This document shows, piece by piece, positions 31,387-46,300 of a DNA stretch of 64,000 bases. The notes beneath the pieces were generated by a model. The model searched no databases. It was not told the DNA's origin and saw only the letters and a list, made by a program, of their open reading frames with translations. Position numbers and translations under genes: made by a program. The DNA comes from Prostheceraeus crozeri. Its lineage: Eukaryota; Platyhelminthes; Polycladida; Euryleptidae. The stretch spans positions 682,001 to 746,000 of the forward strand of contig CAJQUW010008706.1 of the NCBI GenBank assembly GCA_907163375.1, in the 5' to 3' direction. How positions within the stretch are numbered: the first letter of the stretch is position 1; each line of letters starts with the position of its first letter.

Positions 31387-34300
31387 GTGAGTAGATTCTC
31401 TGCTTGTGATGACTAGAAATTATTTGATCATTTCTTTTTTAGCTCTACTTGCATGATGGATGAAGCAGTGAAAGATTTGTCCTGTTCTTTTCCTTCGGCC
31501 ACGCTGACACTGCAAGCCCCTTCAGGTCACAAGGTAATAATATCACAGCTTAAAATTTGTTCAGATCAAATGTATTTGAATTCATTTAAATTTGAATTAA
31601 ACAGAAAACTGATTTTTCAGGATTGGACAGGTGAATTTGGTCTGCAAGTTTCCTATTTTTCTAATTCTTTTATATGATTACTTTCTTGGTGTGGATAACA
31701 ATGTAGACTAGGTAAATCCGCCCTGTGAAACAATCAAGTTCTTATGTGAACGATGATAATACCATGTACTTTCACCTGAGATGATTCAGAATTGTGAAGC
31801 ACTCAGGGAGATCTTCCTGTGAAGCATTATTAGCGAAAAATACTTCATAATGTTTCTGAATAATGTACTTGTTAGCTCCTCATTTATTCTAAAAAGTATG
31901 CATACGAGTAGAATATGGAAAATTTAACAAAAAGTAGTTAAATTCTTCTCTGTTCTAAAAAAGGAAATTGCATGTAACTCAGTTGATAGCACAGAATTAG
32001 ACCGTCTGAGCCTTTCAGTTTGCTAGAAGTGCATACTAATTCAAAACGATGGCACATGTAGGAACTTAGTAAATGTGCAAGAAGGAATTCCTGATGCCTA
32101 ACAGCGACAGAAAAATGTCGTGCATCGCTTGCGGATTGCTGTAAATTCCTTCAAAATGCTTCGATCGCCACGATTCCTTCAAGTTCGAAGAATTCAGATC
32201 ATTGCGCACAAATTGTCTCGGTAATGTTGGTCGTCAGATTCTTAGTTTTAAAGATGGCAGGCGTGTGAAAATTGGTTCATTCAGTCTCTTCGCAGGATTC
32301 ATTAATGAATGCCATTGTGACAGCGATGTCGATGTATGACCGAAGAACTCGAACGCACGCCACTGGTTGGTATCCAAAGCTCACTGGTTATTGAATAACA
32401 ACCATTGTTCGAGAGAACAAGAGTAGACTGTGTGCGATGTGTGGTATTTCATTACACCTTACGAGATACGACTCTTACCTTCTAGAGAAACCTAAGGGCA
32501 ACGAGCTAGGTCTAATTCTGTGGTTGATAGTCAATGTTGTTCTATGCTATTTCTGTAACACACATCACGCAAAGAATGCAGAACGCTAATAATCACATGT
32601 GAGAAATTAGTGGAACACCCCAGCGGAACCAATTTATTAGTCTCGCTGATACACTCAGTAAATCAATTTTAGCTTGACACCATGTTGACCACATTGTTAC
32701 GCCGATCACAAATATATGTTTTATTTTTCATGACAATGCAGTTTTAACCGGAAATCTGCGAGATCTTGAGAACCTGAGAAACGTTTATAAAGATTGAAAC
32801 ATTATTTCACTATCTTCACAATCAGATTACAGAAAAAGTGAAATTCTGATTCCCGCTTAAAAACTGCATTGTTATTAAATAATGAAGCTTATGTTCGTGA
32901 TCAGCGCAACAAATTGGATCAGATAGTGACAAAATACGCTTATCAGCGAGAATAAGACATTGCTTCCGCTGAGCTTCACAGCGGAACCACTTTTATCTTA
33001 AACCTTAAATTTCTCAAGAACTCCTGCGAATTTGTGGAATCTGAGCCCAGATTCGAGATCCGGAGACTGACAAAGTAGAAGTTGTTTCGAATAGAATCAC
33101 GCTGTAATAAAAATTGGTTCCGCAGGGTGGCTCGGCTAACTTAGAACACGTAGGTAATCACCATAAGTTATGTATATGATGATGTGAAAATTTGCTCATC
33201 GTTCCGGAATTTTGAGCAGTCATTCTCAAAACAAGTTCTCGGTAGCTTTGATGTTTTCTTCATATTTCCTCTGCATGGGATTGGATGAATATGCCTACAT
33301 CAGAATTTGATGTAAGCTGTTGGATTCTATGAGTGGATATTATTTGTTCATTTCTGTCATGGTGTTTTGAGGTAACAGTAATCTTAGTGTTTACCCTTGG
33401 AAAGCATGTATAAAAAACACTCATACAAGACCGCTATCTTGATTATTCAATAAGATTCCGTAGATCTACAGATATTTACAGAAATGTATAATACGTTTCT
33501 TCAATAAGTCTGATGGATACAGAAATTGGTATCTAAACCACTAATCAAATGTCAATTTAATCTATTGTCCTATCTTATCCAAGAGATGAATCCATACATG
33601 CTGCTGTCAGCTTAATTTGAGCTAATCTTCAAACCAAAATAAACCTCCTTAGTCATCTAACAGGAGTTTTAGTTTCTGAATCTAATGAACAATGCTTGTG
33701 CTTTATTTACTTACTGATGTGTTTTATTGTGTCATGAACGAGTGAAGAATTGAAGAGGGCCATGTCTTTCCGCCGTTAGGTATCAGTAATTCATTGGCAG
33801 TAGCATCATTATAATGTCATATGCACTCCAATAATAAGAACCGTGGGGAAAATATGATTGATAACAAAGGCAGGCCACAGGCAGCCACAATTTTCCTCTA
33901 TAGATCTGTCGTGGTATAAGAATATGAAGCATATAGAATGAGTGCGGAACTTCAGCAATGCTCACCTACATGCAGGTCATCGATAGCTTCGAAGCTTGTG
34001 GAACGAAATGAAGAGTGTTTTCCCTTTGCGCATGCTGTTGCTTAAAGACGATAGAAAAATTAGAAATACATCCTGTTTACATAAAACACATGACATTGTC
34101 CCGAATATGTACGTACTCGAGTGTATTTGATGACCTCTATCAATACCAGGACACTCAGTTTACAGTTAAGATATACATGTAATCAGGGTGTCCTGGGGCT
34201 GATTTTTTTCCTTAGGATAGCCGTGTTGAGATAAACCGTCCTTTTCATTTATCAATTACCTATTAATTCAACTGAGTAGTGAATGACTCGTTTGATTGAT

Positions 34301-37300
34301 TACATGGAAAATATAATAAATTCATTTACTTCGCGTTGCAAAAGAATAACGTAATTGATTGATCAATGATTGAGGAGTTTGCAGGCGTATAGAAGTTACA
34401 GAATGCACAGCGTCGACCTGAAAAGCACTAAGATGGACATATCGCTAGAATCTGCTCTATGATGAATCTTGGGTTGGTTTTATTTTATCTCAATAGCTTC
34501 CACAATTACAATTTCATCGTTTATAATTGCTATTCTATTCGAAATTGATCAGTTATATCCTGACTGCAAAATTTGCAATTACTTAAGTGCAATGCACAAT
34601 TTAAAGTGATCACATAATAAGTTCATAATCTGACCATGAAAACGACGATTGACAAAAACAAGAAAACAATAACAATGATCAAAAGCAATTATTCGAATAC
34701 CTCTTAAGAAAAAATGCTTGCCATTAAGATCCAGAATTTGATTTAATTTAGAAATTTTATCATTTATTAACAAAACTTTCATATGCGAGTTTCAAATTCA
34801 CTACGTCCTGTGCATTAAACCGAAAAACAATTATTGATGTCATTACTACAATTTACACATAGTTTCAGATGGCTTACAGCTGAGTCACCTCGTATGTGCT
34901 CTTTTATTAATCGTTGTTTTCATTGTCAGTTTATGAACTTATTAATTCTTATTCACTGGTTCAGCCTTGAAAACACACTTCAATCTTGTGGGACTAAAGT
35001 CGTCGCAATTTGGTAAATGACACTCTTCATTCGCTTAATCGCTTAATCACTTGTACCTAGGGATCGCAATTTTCCGTTTTTTCCATCTTTTCCGTTTTCT
35101 ACGAAATTAGTCTAATGTAAATATTTTGACTTTATGCATTCAAACCCCGGTTTTCCCCGATTTTCCGTTTTTTTCCTGTAGCTAATTGCGAACCCTGCTT
35201 GCGCCCCTCCTTGAGCTCAAGCTCTCGTACATCTAAAATGCTTTTCATTCACTCTTCGATAAGAGACAGGTCATTTCTGCTGACGATGGTGCGTCTCGCC
35301 ATTAGCGGTTTTGTGATTTTTCTATTTTTCAGTTTGCTTTTGTTTTTTGTAACTTTACATGAAAATTCATGTATGGTGTTTTTGTTTCTCACGATTACCA
35401 TTATTGAGGTTTTGATAGAATAAACGATTATTATTATCATTACTGTTGTGTTCGCTTTATGTTCATCAAATTTAGCTCTAATACCAAATGCTCCCACAGC
35501 ATATAAAATTATGAAACTCACGAAACTTCCACCAAAAGCAAGAAGAACTTACTTGAGGTACAATTTCATGAATTTTCCACAGAATGCATAAAATCTGATA
35601 TTTTCATTTACAGCATTTTGCATACGGACAAACTTACAAAGTCTTCATGGAACTTGAAGTGCCGGAATCACAAGTTAACCAGCAGCTTGGTAAGTTTACG
35701 CTCAGCAGTGCTGATTTTCCTTAAATAATTTTTGATTTTTTAAACGGAGTAACTGGTAGGTAGCTTAAAAGGCAATTCACATTGTAAGACTTGGTGCATT
35801 GATATTGCCTCATTCCAGGTTTCAACTTTTGGAGTATAGCAATGCGATGATTGTCAAAGAAGTTTGTTGTAATTTCCTTTATCTGTCTCAACTTAGCTAT
35901 TAAGCACTATACAATCAGAAATTTGATGAACACCATGAAAACGAATTGAATGCAATCATACTTTATCAAATACATCAAAATGCGATCCCTTCAATGTAAG
36001 CCAACGTGTGCAGTATCAAGGAGGTATTTCTGAGTACGGGGACGGTTGATAAGAAGATCCTGGTTCAGTAGCAATGTGAAACTAATAAGTGACCACTCTT
36101 GAACCTAAGACCTTCTTCCGTACATGATGGTATTTTATCCGGTCGCCATGACCACCTCGGTCTGCTGGATTTGTGCATTCAGCCCTCAATTTCAAATAAT
36201 CTTCCAGACTTAAGTTTTTGTCAAATTAGGAGACATGCTACCAACCATTTATCTTGAATATTTGTGCATGGGAATTTTTTTAGGAATTAGATTTTTTAAT
36301 AATCGTCTGTTGGTGTCGTGAAAATAATTCTGAGCCCTTTAGTGGCATGTTATAAATCTGATATATTCGTTTTCAGGAATGTTTGTCGTCTCTTTGGACT
36401 TCTATTCTCAAAAAGGCGTTGTCACCTATTCATCTCGTCGTGCGGTGAGTCTGATTAATGAAAAATTGCTTCTTATCCAGTAACTTGATGAAGGAAGGGG
36501 ACACTAATATATCTGCTTCTTTTCACTTCGATTCGTCATCACTGATAAAATACGCTTTATTCAAATTATCAACCAGAGATATAATTCTAGCTGTGCACGA
36601 TTGTTCCGGTCGATGAATTTTCATTAAATCATGTAGCCTAATGTGTTCGAATTGGCAGTGGTTAAACCAGGAGTTAATGTTGAAATTTTCTTTCGTCAAA
36701 ACATTGTTTCTTCTTGCTGTATATGAAAATTCATAAATGAGCGGTAAATGATGCTGCACAACGTCTCGAGTGACCTGTTCAACGGGACTATTTTCGAAAA
36801 CAAGTGTTTTTGAACTTAGAAAATCTTTTCTATGCTTTAGACCAATTTTAAGCAGATCCACAACTCTTGTTTGAAATTTAATGCTGTTTAGAATTCGATT
36901 GTGATGAAGTTTGCTTTTCCTGTTGGTCTTCAAACGACCATGATACGCATTGTAGTCAAATGTAAATGAAGGTTATGTTAAACAAATGTACTTTAACAAA
37001 AATCAGCTTTATGAATTGACGTGAACTCATGCTGCTGACCATGTGTATAGCTGACCAAATGCATAATATACAATTCAATCCAAATAACTTGCCATTAAAT
37101 CTGTTTTTCACTATGTATATTGTATTTTATCCGCTATTAATGTATATTACTTATAAATACTTATTTCTTGATGTGAAGAGCAACGTTTGCGACATGATTC
37201 TTTAATTGATTTATCAAAGTCATTGTAACGGTCAACGGATGCATGAAGAAGAATGCCGATAGATGCGCATATCTCTTTGCAAGTGCATCTGCAACTTTAA

Positions 37301-40300
37301 TTTTGAAGTTTGTCGACTAAACGAAATTTTCTGTTGGTCTCCAGCAAAGTTATGGTAGTCATTTAATCGGATATGAAAGATAAAAAAGCAGTTCCCCGCA
37401 CACGCACACGCGAATAGAGAAAATAGACACTGGACAATACAATACTAGCTTGACAAGTCTGACGTAGTCGTCCTCGTATAGATAATTAATTCCGAATAAT
37501 GCAGTTAGAACTATGAATCTTGTCGTGTTCGAATGGTCGGCGCAATTTTTTATGCAAGTAAAGAAAAACTTCAAAAACTTGAGCTCTATGTTTTACAGAT
37601 TGTAAAACATATTCAAATTGAATGCAAAAGCTGAAAGTTTCATTGCTGAAAATTCCACGAGTTGCTTTCATTCGTATAGATGTCCTCGTCATCATCGTTT
37701 GACTACAATTTATATCCACAAAAGGGTTAAAACGCAGTAATTACTGATTAATTATCATTTAGTGATCATGACTAATGAGTATTTCAAGATTAAATGCGCG
37801 GAAGTGCCTGAGTAGTGCACAAAGCATCTTTTTAGCTGACGATGATGTGCTTTATCTACATTGTTGCCTTTTCTGGTTAAAGAGAATTCCTAAAGAGTCT
37901 ATGAATGACATCTATTAAAAATCTTCACTTCGTGTGCTTTTCTTTTATTACTTCTGCTCGGCTGCCATGAAGACAATCACATCTCTCATCAGTATTGTAT
38001 TTGTGTTTTAGTTTTGTGTCTCACTTTTAATCTACTCGAGGGAAATATCTTGGATTTTCCTTCTGAATTTTCTGAATCCCAATTACTTCTCCGACGCTAG
38101 TACTTCGAAATGCTTGTTCTCATTTGACTTTCTTATTCATTCCGTTAGGTTTCGAGACGTTCACCCGTTTTCAAGCATGTGAACGTGCTTTTTTGTGCTT
38201 GAAAACGGGCGAGCGTCCCGAGAGCTCGCAAAATAGATGAGAAATTAAATGAGATCAACTAAGAACTAGGAAATGAGAAGCAGCAAATGTTCCTTGTTTA
38301 CTCGGAAGCACATTCGGCGACACGCCGTTCTATAATGTGGCCGAGTTCCTATATCCCACTCTCATTCTTTCGCGCTGAGTGTTTAGCAAGAATGCAACGT
38401 GCACCTTTTTTAAAGTCTTAGTTTTAACCCGACCTATATTTGAACCCAGGTCTCTCGGATGCAAAGCGAGCACTCTACCTCACGGCCACTGCGGCGGAGA
38501 ACACACTTTTTTTGAAGTACTAGCGTCAGACATTGAAATGGTTCGCAGGGAAGAAAGTCCTCTGTGTGATCACTTATTCATTCACGTATCTTTTGCCATT
38601 CTAGACGATGCTACAATACAAATCTCCAATGCTGACTACAATCGACACTCTGATTCGATGGCCATTGTTTATATTTGGTAAAAATGTACAAAAGCAAACC
38701 CTTCGACTGGAAATGATGTCTTCCTTTGTTGATAATCCCGTAAGTTTTCCGCGTTAAAGCTGCGATTTTTAGTTGATGTTTTTTAATTATCTTCTTTTGC
38801 AGTTCAAATCGACGAGTGCAGCACTTATAAAGATAGAGACGCCGTCTCTTCAGTTCTACTCGGCTCGTCTGATGGCATACGCTCAATTTTCCGGCATAAA
38901 GTAGGAATTATTTTGCATATCTATTTATCAAAATACTGTTTTTGAAAGGTCACTTATGACAGTATTATCAGTAGTATGTAGTTGCCATAAATTGAAATAG
39001 AAGAATGAATATTTCGTAATAATAGTGGCAGTGTCGCAGCATCTCAAGGTATGCATGTGTTTATGAATTACGAAGAGTCTCTCTCTGTCTATCGCATCGC
39101 GCGTATTTTAAATGTCAGATACGAAATCCTTTCTTGTATTGAAACATGTTGGTTGCCGCCTATGCCTGGTGCTATCCCTGGCATTGAAACATTTCCCCTG
39201 AACGACGACCGCCTTGTCTTAGAATTAGGCAATCGTTAAGAATGCACGACTGCTGCCACCAGGATAGAAGAAAATTGACTGCAATGGACGTGTGAGAGAC
39301 AGCTTAGGTAGAAACCCTAGAATGCAGCTGGAACAAGTCAATTTGTTTCAACTATGTAGAAGATAAATAGTTTGAAATAATGCAGGTTTGAATCATACTC
39401 TCCGAATAATAATCCTGATCGTCGATTGTTTTATTTTGATGGAAAGCAAGCTTTGACTGATCGACAGAAGGAGATTGATTTGATGTATTTGTCCAAGCAT
39501 TATGGATTACCAAGAATTACCTTATTGATCTCAAATTCAGAAGTATGAAAGTCAATTCAGAACATTTAAAATCAAATTCAGAAATTTTAAAATCTATTTA
39601 ACATTTTTTTGTATAATAAAACTCTATTTCCAGTGACTAAACACAGAAGGATCGCTTCGGCCACATGGTTAACGCTTACATCGCTTCAGCCGCAATTGTT
39701 GACGGTTGAGTTTTAACAAAGTGGGGCAGTTGTGTCATTAGATTGGCCAACCTCCATGTCTGTCATGGCCTGTGCAGCTGCAAAGAAAGTCTGATTGTAT
39801 TGACAGCAGCGAACACTGTCCTGCCCAACTATGCTGTGGATCTCATTTTCTATTCCACATATTGCAGTACGTCGTTGTTCTCCAAGATTCAAAGTTGTTC
39901 TCGAAAATGATACCCACAGCACCTTTTGTTAAAAATAGGGATGCGGAGTCGGAGTCCCGGAGTCCTATCATTTTTGCTGGAATCGGAGTCAAATGATAGG
40001 ACTCCGGACTCCGACCTATAGCTAGACCCGAAATATAACACAATCAAATTACTTATTCTCGTGCAGACAGCTGTCACTGTCTTGATGTCAACTTTCTCAG
40101 TCAAACAAAAGTACAGAGACAACAGTGCATGCAAAGCTTGTAATAGTTAAGGGAATGAACCGTGATAGTGAAAAAAGAATTGTCTTTTCACTCGGTGATT
40201 TAGTGGAGAAGACAAGCCTTCCTAGCCTCGATCACACCTGCGCACCAAAGGTCACATCAGAGACAAAAATGAAATGCTAGTTTGTTTGAGAACATTACCT

Positions 40301-43300
40301 CTTGCCCTCATGTTAATCGTGTGTGATGTCTCCTCCAGAGCGCCTATTAAAATCAAAAGTGTACTCATATCTTTTTTGAAGAAGGATGGGGGATTTTCCT
40401 GCGTGGTAGAGACTGGAGAAAAACCGTGTGAAGCACACATCAACAAGATGGGAGGAGCCGATGCATCCATCTTGAAGCGACATTTGATAAACTTTCATCG
40501 AAAATGATTGATAATTGATGCAGCAATGATCACTAAAGGTAGGCTCAGGAAAGCCTATAATGATCCATGATGTAAGTTACCAGTTTTTTCAAAAAATAGG
40601 CTATATATACTTGTCACCCGGAGTCGGAGTCCTATCAAAAGCCGGAGTCATATTAAAATGATAGGACTCCGCATCCCTGGTTAAAACTCAAGCGTTAACA
40701 ATTGCGGCTGAAGCGATCCTTCTGTGTTTAGTCACCGGGAATAGAGTGTTTTATTACACAAAAATCTTGAATAAATTTAAAATTTCTGAATTTGATTTTA
40801 AAACTTCTGAACTTGAGATTAAAGAGGTAGCACGGACATGAACATCGAAAGGAGTAGGTCATGGACAAGCGTTTTTATGACAACGGTACCTAAACGATGG
40901 ATAATAGGAAGTTGCCGGTAGCTTATTAGCATGATTTATAAAGATTCACGATAATCATCATTTCTCTTTAAATGTAAAATCATTTTGATAAAATAACTAC
41001 TAGTAACAATAGATCGCCTAACAGCAAGAATCTACAGCTCCTGCATGTTTCAGTAAATTGATTCTTCTTTAGATAGCAACATTCCCTAGATCGTTACTGA
41101 AATGATGACCTGAAATAACCATCAATAAACTGCTATTGTTCATTCTAACATCACTAACTTAAACAAAGCGAAAAGTTGGATTTCTGTGCTTGTACTCATT
41201 CAAAATCAAATAGAAACCTGGTGCGCAAGTCGATGCCTGAATTGGAGTTCTCCAGTGTACACAACTTTCCCCTCTGGTGATAATCAAATGAATCGGAAAG
41301 TGACATTAATATCGTTCAAGGACGTACAGATAACCTTAACACATTGGGATGAACATTAATAACACCCTGAAGTCAAAGATTATCAGTGCTGGAGGGTAAG
41401 AAAATGGAATTATTGATGCCAGGTCTGATAATGCGACATTTAATATCGCCGTGCTATGCTTGACACAACAGAGTAATAATTTGTTAGACTAATGCTGTTT
41501 TCGACATATTCTTCAAGGAAGCACAATCAAGCTGCCGAATGGAATGGTTGTGATTTATACATTAAAACTTTCAACGATCTTTGACAATTTCTCAAAGTAT
41601 AAATCTGTGGGAATTCACCTGTAAGTTTGGCATTTGGCATTAGACAACTATGTATTGGTTTATAAGCACTTTCTAAGTAAACATTTTTGCATAAGTTTCT
41701 TGCATTTCTCGAGTTATTCACGCGTAGGAAAATGTCTGACGGTCTGCAGAACATGAAAATGCTGTTAATACACAGTCATACACTGGCAGATGTGATTCCG
41801 GACATACATAGAATGAAAGCTATTCCGAATCAGTCATCATTTATGAAAAAATTGGATATAACTCAAGTATTCGATAATGCTCCATCATTGTATCATCAAG
41901 AATCAATACTACCTTAAGGGTTTGATATAAAAACACATTGAAACTTCTTCCCTTGTTAATTGTGCTCCTGATGAAGGAGTTGGTTATCACAAAGGAAACT
42001 GCGAGACTAAGGAACATCTGAAAATACTCATCCAAAATGATTGCACTTGTAAGAAATGGTGCTGCGAAATGTCAAATTGTACCTGCTATATTTTGTCGCA
42101 GGAAAGTCAATTCTAGCAAATGTCTCACCTGCACATCTATTTCCAGCATTTTAATTGCCAACGAACCTCATTTTACCCTGACTTTTTTGAGCTTTGGGTT
42201 TTACCCGAGGGGGGGATAAAAATCAGCCAAGAAGGTGAAAAGTCAAGATCATGGGATTTCGACTGCAACTTGTTGGGGTGTTTATTAATACCGTAGTTGA
42301 CCAAGCGGCGAGAGAGGTTAGTCATGTTTCAAGTTTGTTCAAAAGCGAAGCAAAAGTTATAAATTCTCTCGATAAATTTATTGGCCAAATAAACGATAAG
42401 TTATGATACAAACTGACAGGACCTTCGGCGTCCTATGTAAAACGGTAGCCTGTGTGAAGGTCTGAAAAGAGTAAAACTCTTTATAAACCTTCACACAGGC
42501 TGCCGTTTGGCACTTAACATCGAACGAGAGAAGGCACTGGACGCCGAAGGCACTGTCAGTTTATCGATTATTTGGCCAATAGATTTATCGAGAGAATTTA
42601 TAACTTTTGTTCCGCTTTTGGACAAACTTGAAGCATGATTATTAATAAAGCGTGGAAAAAATTCTCCGTTTTTATCCGACATGTCTTGATATCCTAGCCT
42701 CCCTTCCCTTCTGAATTTAGATGTCCCCATGATTCAGTCTCTTTCAAAATTATGGTATCACAATTCGTTCATGCTCGATCCAATGATGGCATCATGTTTA
42801 GACAGCTCTGTCATATTGTTGCTAGCAGATTAAAATTTGGAATTCCACTTTTTTAAAGTATTGATTTTTCAATATCTGTTGAACATTATTGGTACATTAC
42901 TCTCGGATAAACTCAATGTTAGGTATGAAACGGGGATTTTTTCATGTAATCAAAATTGTTTAACTAATTTTAGGTTTTGACCATCGGTCAGCAGAACAGA
43001 TATGTAAGTCAGAAAAATCAACTTTTCTCGACCGAAAATGTATTAAAGTAAGTTTTTACAACTTGCTGCAACGTTGCGCTACCGCTTCGGCTGGCGCAAT
43101 AAAAATGAATGTCTATTGAATACGTACATTAAGAGAGGGATTTCGTGATTTGATCTAAAAAAAGTTCCGACTGCCTACGCTCAGTGAGGTTAGTTGCATT
43201 TTTGTGAAGGATCGTGAAAGATATCATGGGTATGTCTGGGTTAGTTCTATGATCATTAACAAAGTGTTGATAATACAATGAAGATTCTACCGTTAAATGA

Positions 43301-46300
43301 TCACGAAGTCGGGAACGAATAGTTCTCATTGTTTCACCAATGTAGGTGGCCTGCGAGCACGAAGGACAAATGCAACAGCGAAGAAAGTGCACGCAACCTT
43401 TCCAAGTGCATCTCACTCGCCCATCCCCGCAACCACAGTAGACGCAATTAACTTTATTGCAGTCACTTTCTGATTATCTGATTGCAGTCAGAAATTGTTT
43501 AACACTGGAACATACTACTATGTCGATGCTTCAGTCCAACATTTCAAGCCCATCTTTATGACTTCTGTTGTTTATTCATTCATGGTTTCAATATGTAGAA
43601 AATTGTGACATTGATTCATGCATTGATACCGAGAGACATTTTGAGTATGATGCATTCCTACGTTTTCTTGGCGTTGACTTAGTCTCGTGGCTCAGTGGTT
43701 ATTGACATGGACTAGCCATCTGTAGGTAACTGTTCAAATCTAGCCACAATCATTATGCATGGATCGCTAACTCTTCCTCGCAAGCATCTCAGATTCCTGT
43801 AAATAAATGTCACATTTCTCAGTCTTATCTCCATGCCGGGAATCATGATACATTAAATCTCCAACAGCTATGACGTAATCAGAGTGTTGATAACATGAAA
43901 CTGTACCGATATTGGTTGACAAAAAGCAAAATTTATTAAATAAAGTCCATTCGCAAGAAGTAACATCCATAAATTCAAAACGAATGACAAATCTCCTCCA
44001 TTTATATTCTAACTGTCCAACTGCCTTGGATAATGAAACGAAACCGACAACATGGAGAAGGAAAGCAGGGAAGAAAGCGTCTGTGTTGATTATGTGAAAG
44101 GTCAAAGGCATTCCAACATCCGGCATCTCTGCCTAGATATCAAGCGGAGCCTTAACCGGTCATTAACAGGGTGCAAATTCTAGTAGATGATCGCTGATAC
44201 GCACCTCCTATCATAGAGGTGGGACATTGAAGGCAATTTGTATAGGAGGATTGATTACGGACGATAGAAATATCACAGAATCTCCAATGCCAATACAAAC
44301 AAACCAATTTCAGAGCAAGAGGTAGCTGTTTGAGTTTGTAAAGAAAATTACCTGTAAAAAGTACTAATGACAACCGTTTCATCGGCTCACGGACAATGAT
44401 TCGGCTAGCATAATAATGGAATTCAATTGTTGCGTTGTATCCTCAACTGAAAAATGGCAACATAACTAAATAGCTACCATTTCATTCAATACCAGGAATT
44501 ATCAGGAGACCCTGTTTACATCCTTCAACGTCACCTTCAGCGCCAGCAGCCGTGCATGGAGTAACTGTGAGTGACGCAAATAGTAAGGGGCCATCCATAA
44601 AGGACGTCCGCAACGGGGGGAGGGGGGGTCAGTCAAATGCGGACACTTGCGGACGGGGAGAGGGGGAAAGAAATAGCGGACGTCCGCTTATTCACAAGTT
44701 AAATCACTTTCGACACCGGATGGGTAGCGTTTTAAGTTCATCTCTTCACTGTGAAGGAATGGTAGACTAATGACTTGTTAATCTGCGATCCCACGAAACA
44801 GATAATGTTTCATTATTACAGATGAGTTTGAATAAAGATGTTTACGTTTGACAGCATCTCATATTTTTGTTGACAAATTCTGATGAAAATTGATTAATGA
44901 AATTAAGATAAGTAATACATGTAAACCGATGGACTATAAAAGAAATTAGTACATCAAATCGTTGACTAGTTTATAAAAGCGTATAGATCTATAAATGTGC
45001 AGTCATGTAGCAGGGTTCCCGCGGCCCTTGAAAACCCTTAAATTTTTAAAAGACAAATTCAAGGCCTTGAATACCCTTGAATTTTGAAATCGCCCTTGAA
45101 TACCCTTGAATTTTGAAATCGCCCTTGAAAACCCTTGAATTTTGATGAAGTCATCAATTTCAATATTTTGCGTGTCAAAATTTTGATGTGGTCTACATAT
45201 CATGTAACACAAATCACTTAATTTTTGAAAATGAATATATCTATTAATTAAGCTAGCTGCTTTAATCGGTTTACTCACTTCATCGTTTTCAGATGGTGTT
45301 TGCAGCATTAAAGGTCGGTTATATTGTTATTGATGTTGACTTCTGGCTTGTAGAGCATTCCAATCTATGAAAAATGAATATGCGGATGACATCTCAATAG
45401 CCGAGAAATTTTCAGTTATATTGTTGAAGTAACTGATGGGATTGTGAACAGTGAACACAAACATTGAAAACAAGACTATAAAGTTTGTTTTTGCTTCTGT
45501 TGAGTTACTTGTTACTTTTGTCTTTGCTCTTTTGTGCAACAACTTTTTTTATAAAAGTCGATTTCAGAAATTTCTAAGTATCAAATTTGTACTTCAAAGA
45601 CACTGCAAACTTGTAACTTAATTTGTGATGTAATATAGTGTTATTTTATAAAGTCTTCTTTTTATAATGAAGTCATGTACAAAACTGTCACAAATTAAAA
45701 GCAGATTTCTCCGTAAATTATTTATTGGTTATTTACTGGTTATGATCAGCGAGTGGACCGGTTGAATTGGTCCCCTTAGGGAAGGTTACATAACCACAGA
45801 GCTTGTGACATTTTTGTCAATTTCATCGAATAATTAGGAAATTTGCTCAATATATTATTTAGGGAGAAATCTATCTTTAATTCATGACAATGAACGAATC
45901 ATGATAATTTCTGACGAAATGTGGTTTAACAGATTAACAGTATTTTACTTTGAGCTTAAGGGTCATGAAATAATACATGGAGGATGTTTGGTGGAAGAAA
46001 AATGGATGGCATGGCGAAATTGTCTCAATATTTTTGATATAATTGATCTCTTTATTTTGTATTTACCAATGGTGTTTGTTGATAACATCTGTCAACATTT
46101 CAGGTGACTTTCGAATATGCCTAGTGGTTCATGCACTTTCCAAGACATGTGGTTGAAAGAAAAAGAGTTTAGTGATTGGTTGCGCAAAGGTAATAGTTCG
46201 ACAGTGGCGTATTGCAGCTTTTGTGCTAAGTCGTTAATTCTCGAGCGCATGGGAAGATCTGCTCTTTTAAGTCATATGTCTAGTAAAAAGCACGTTGGAT

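Larger units (their letters stand above)
31534..35613 (+). other. Seipin intron 2 (4.1 kb)
   Basis: Contains two MITEs, at 32616-33130 and 35058-35197. The stretch 33131-35049 has no feature I can support beyond a short 11-bp inverted pair (CCAGGACACTC, about 34147 and 34187). Confidence 0.75.

Noticed and set aside
36523..36933. 136-codon minus-strand open frame in seipin intron 4
   Set aside because: No recognised motif, and the length is within what chance allows for this much AT-rich sequence.
37381..37415. CRISPR-like or microsatellite CACACGCACACG run
   Set aside because: Only a short CA/CG-rich tract without repeat-spacer structure.
38428..38490. Functional tRNA-Ala gene
   Set aside because: The anticodon and T arms look right, but the acceptor stem does not pair and the anticodon stem has a mismatch. 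Treated as a SINE or pseudogene.
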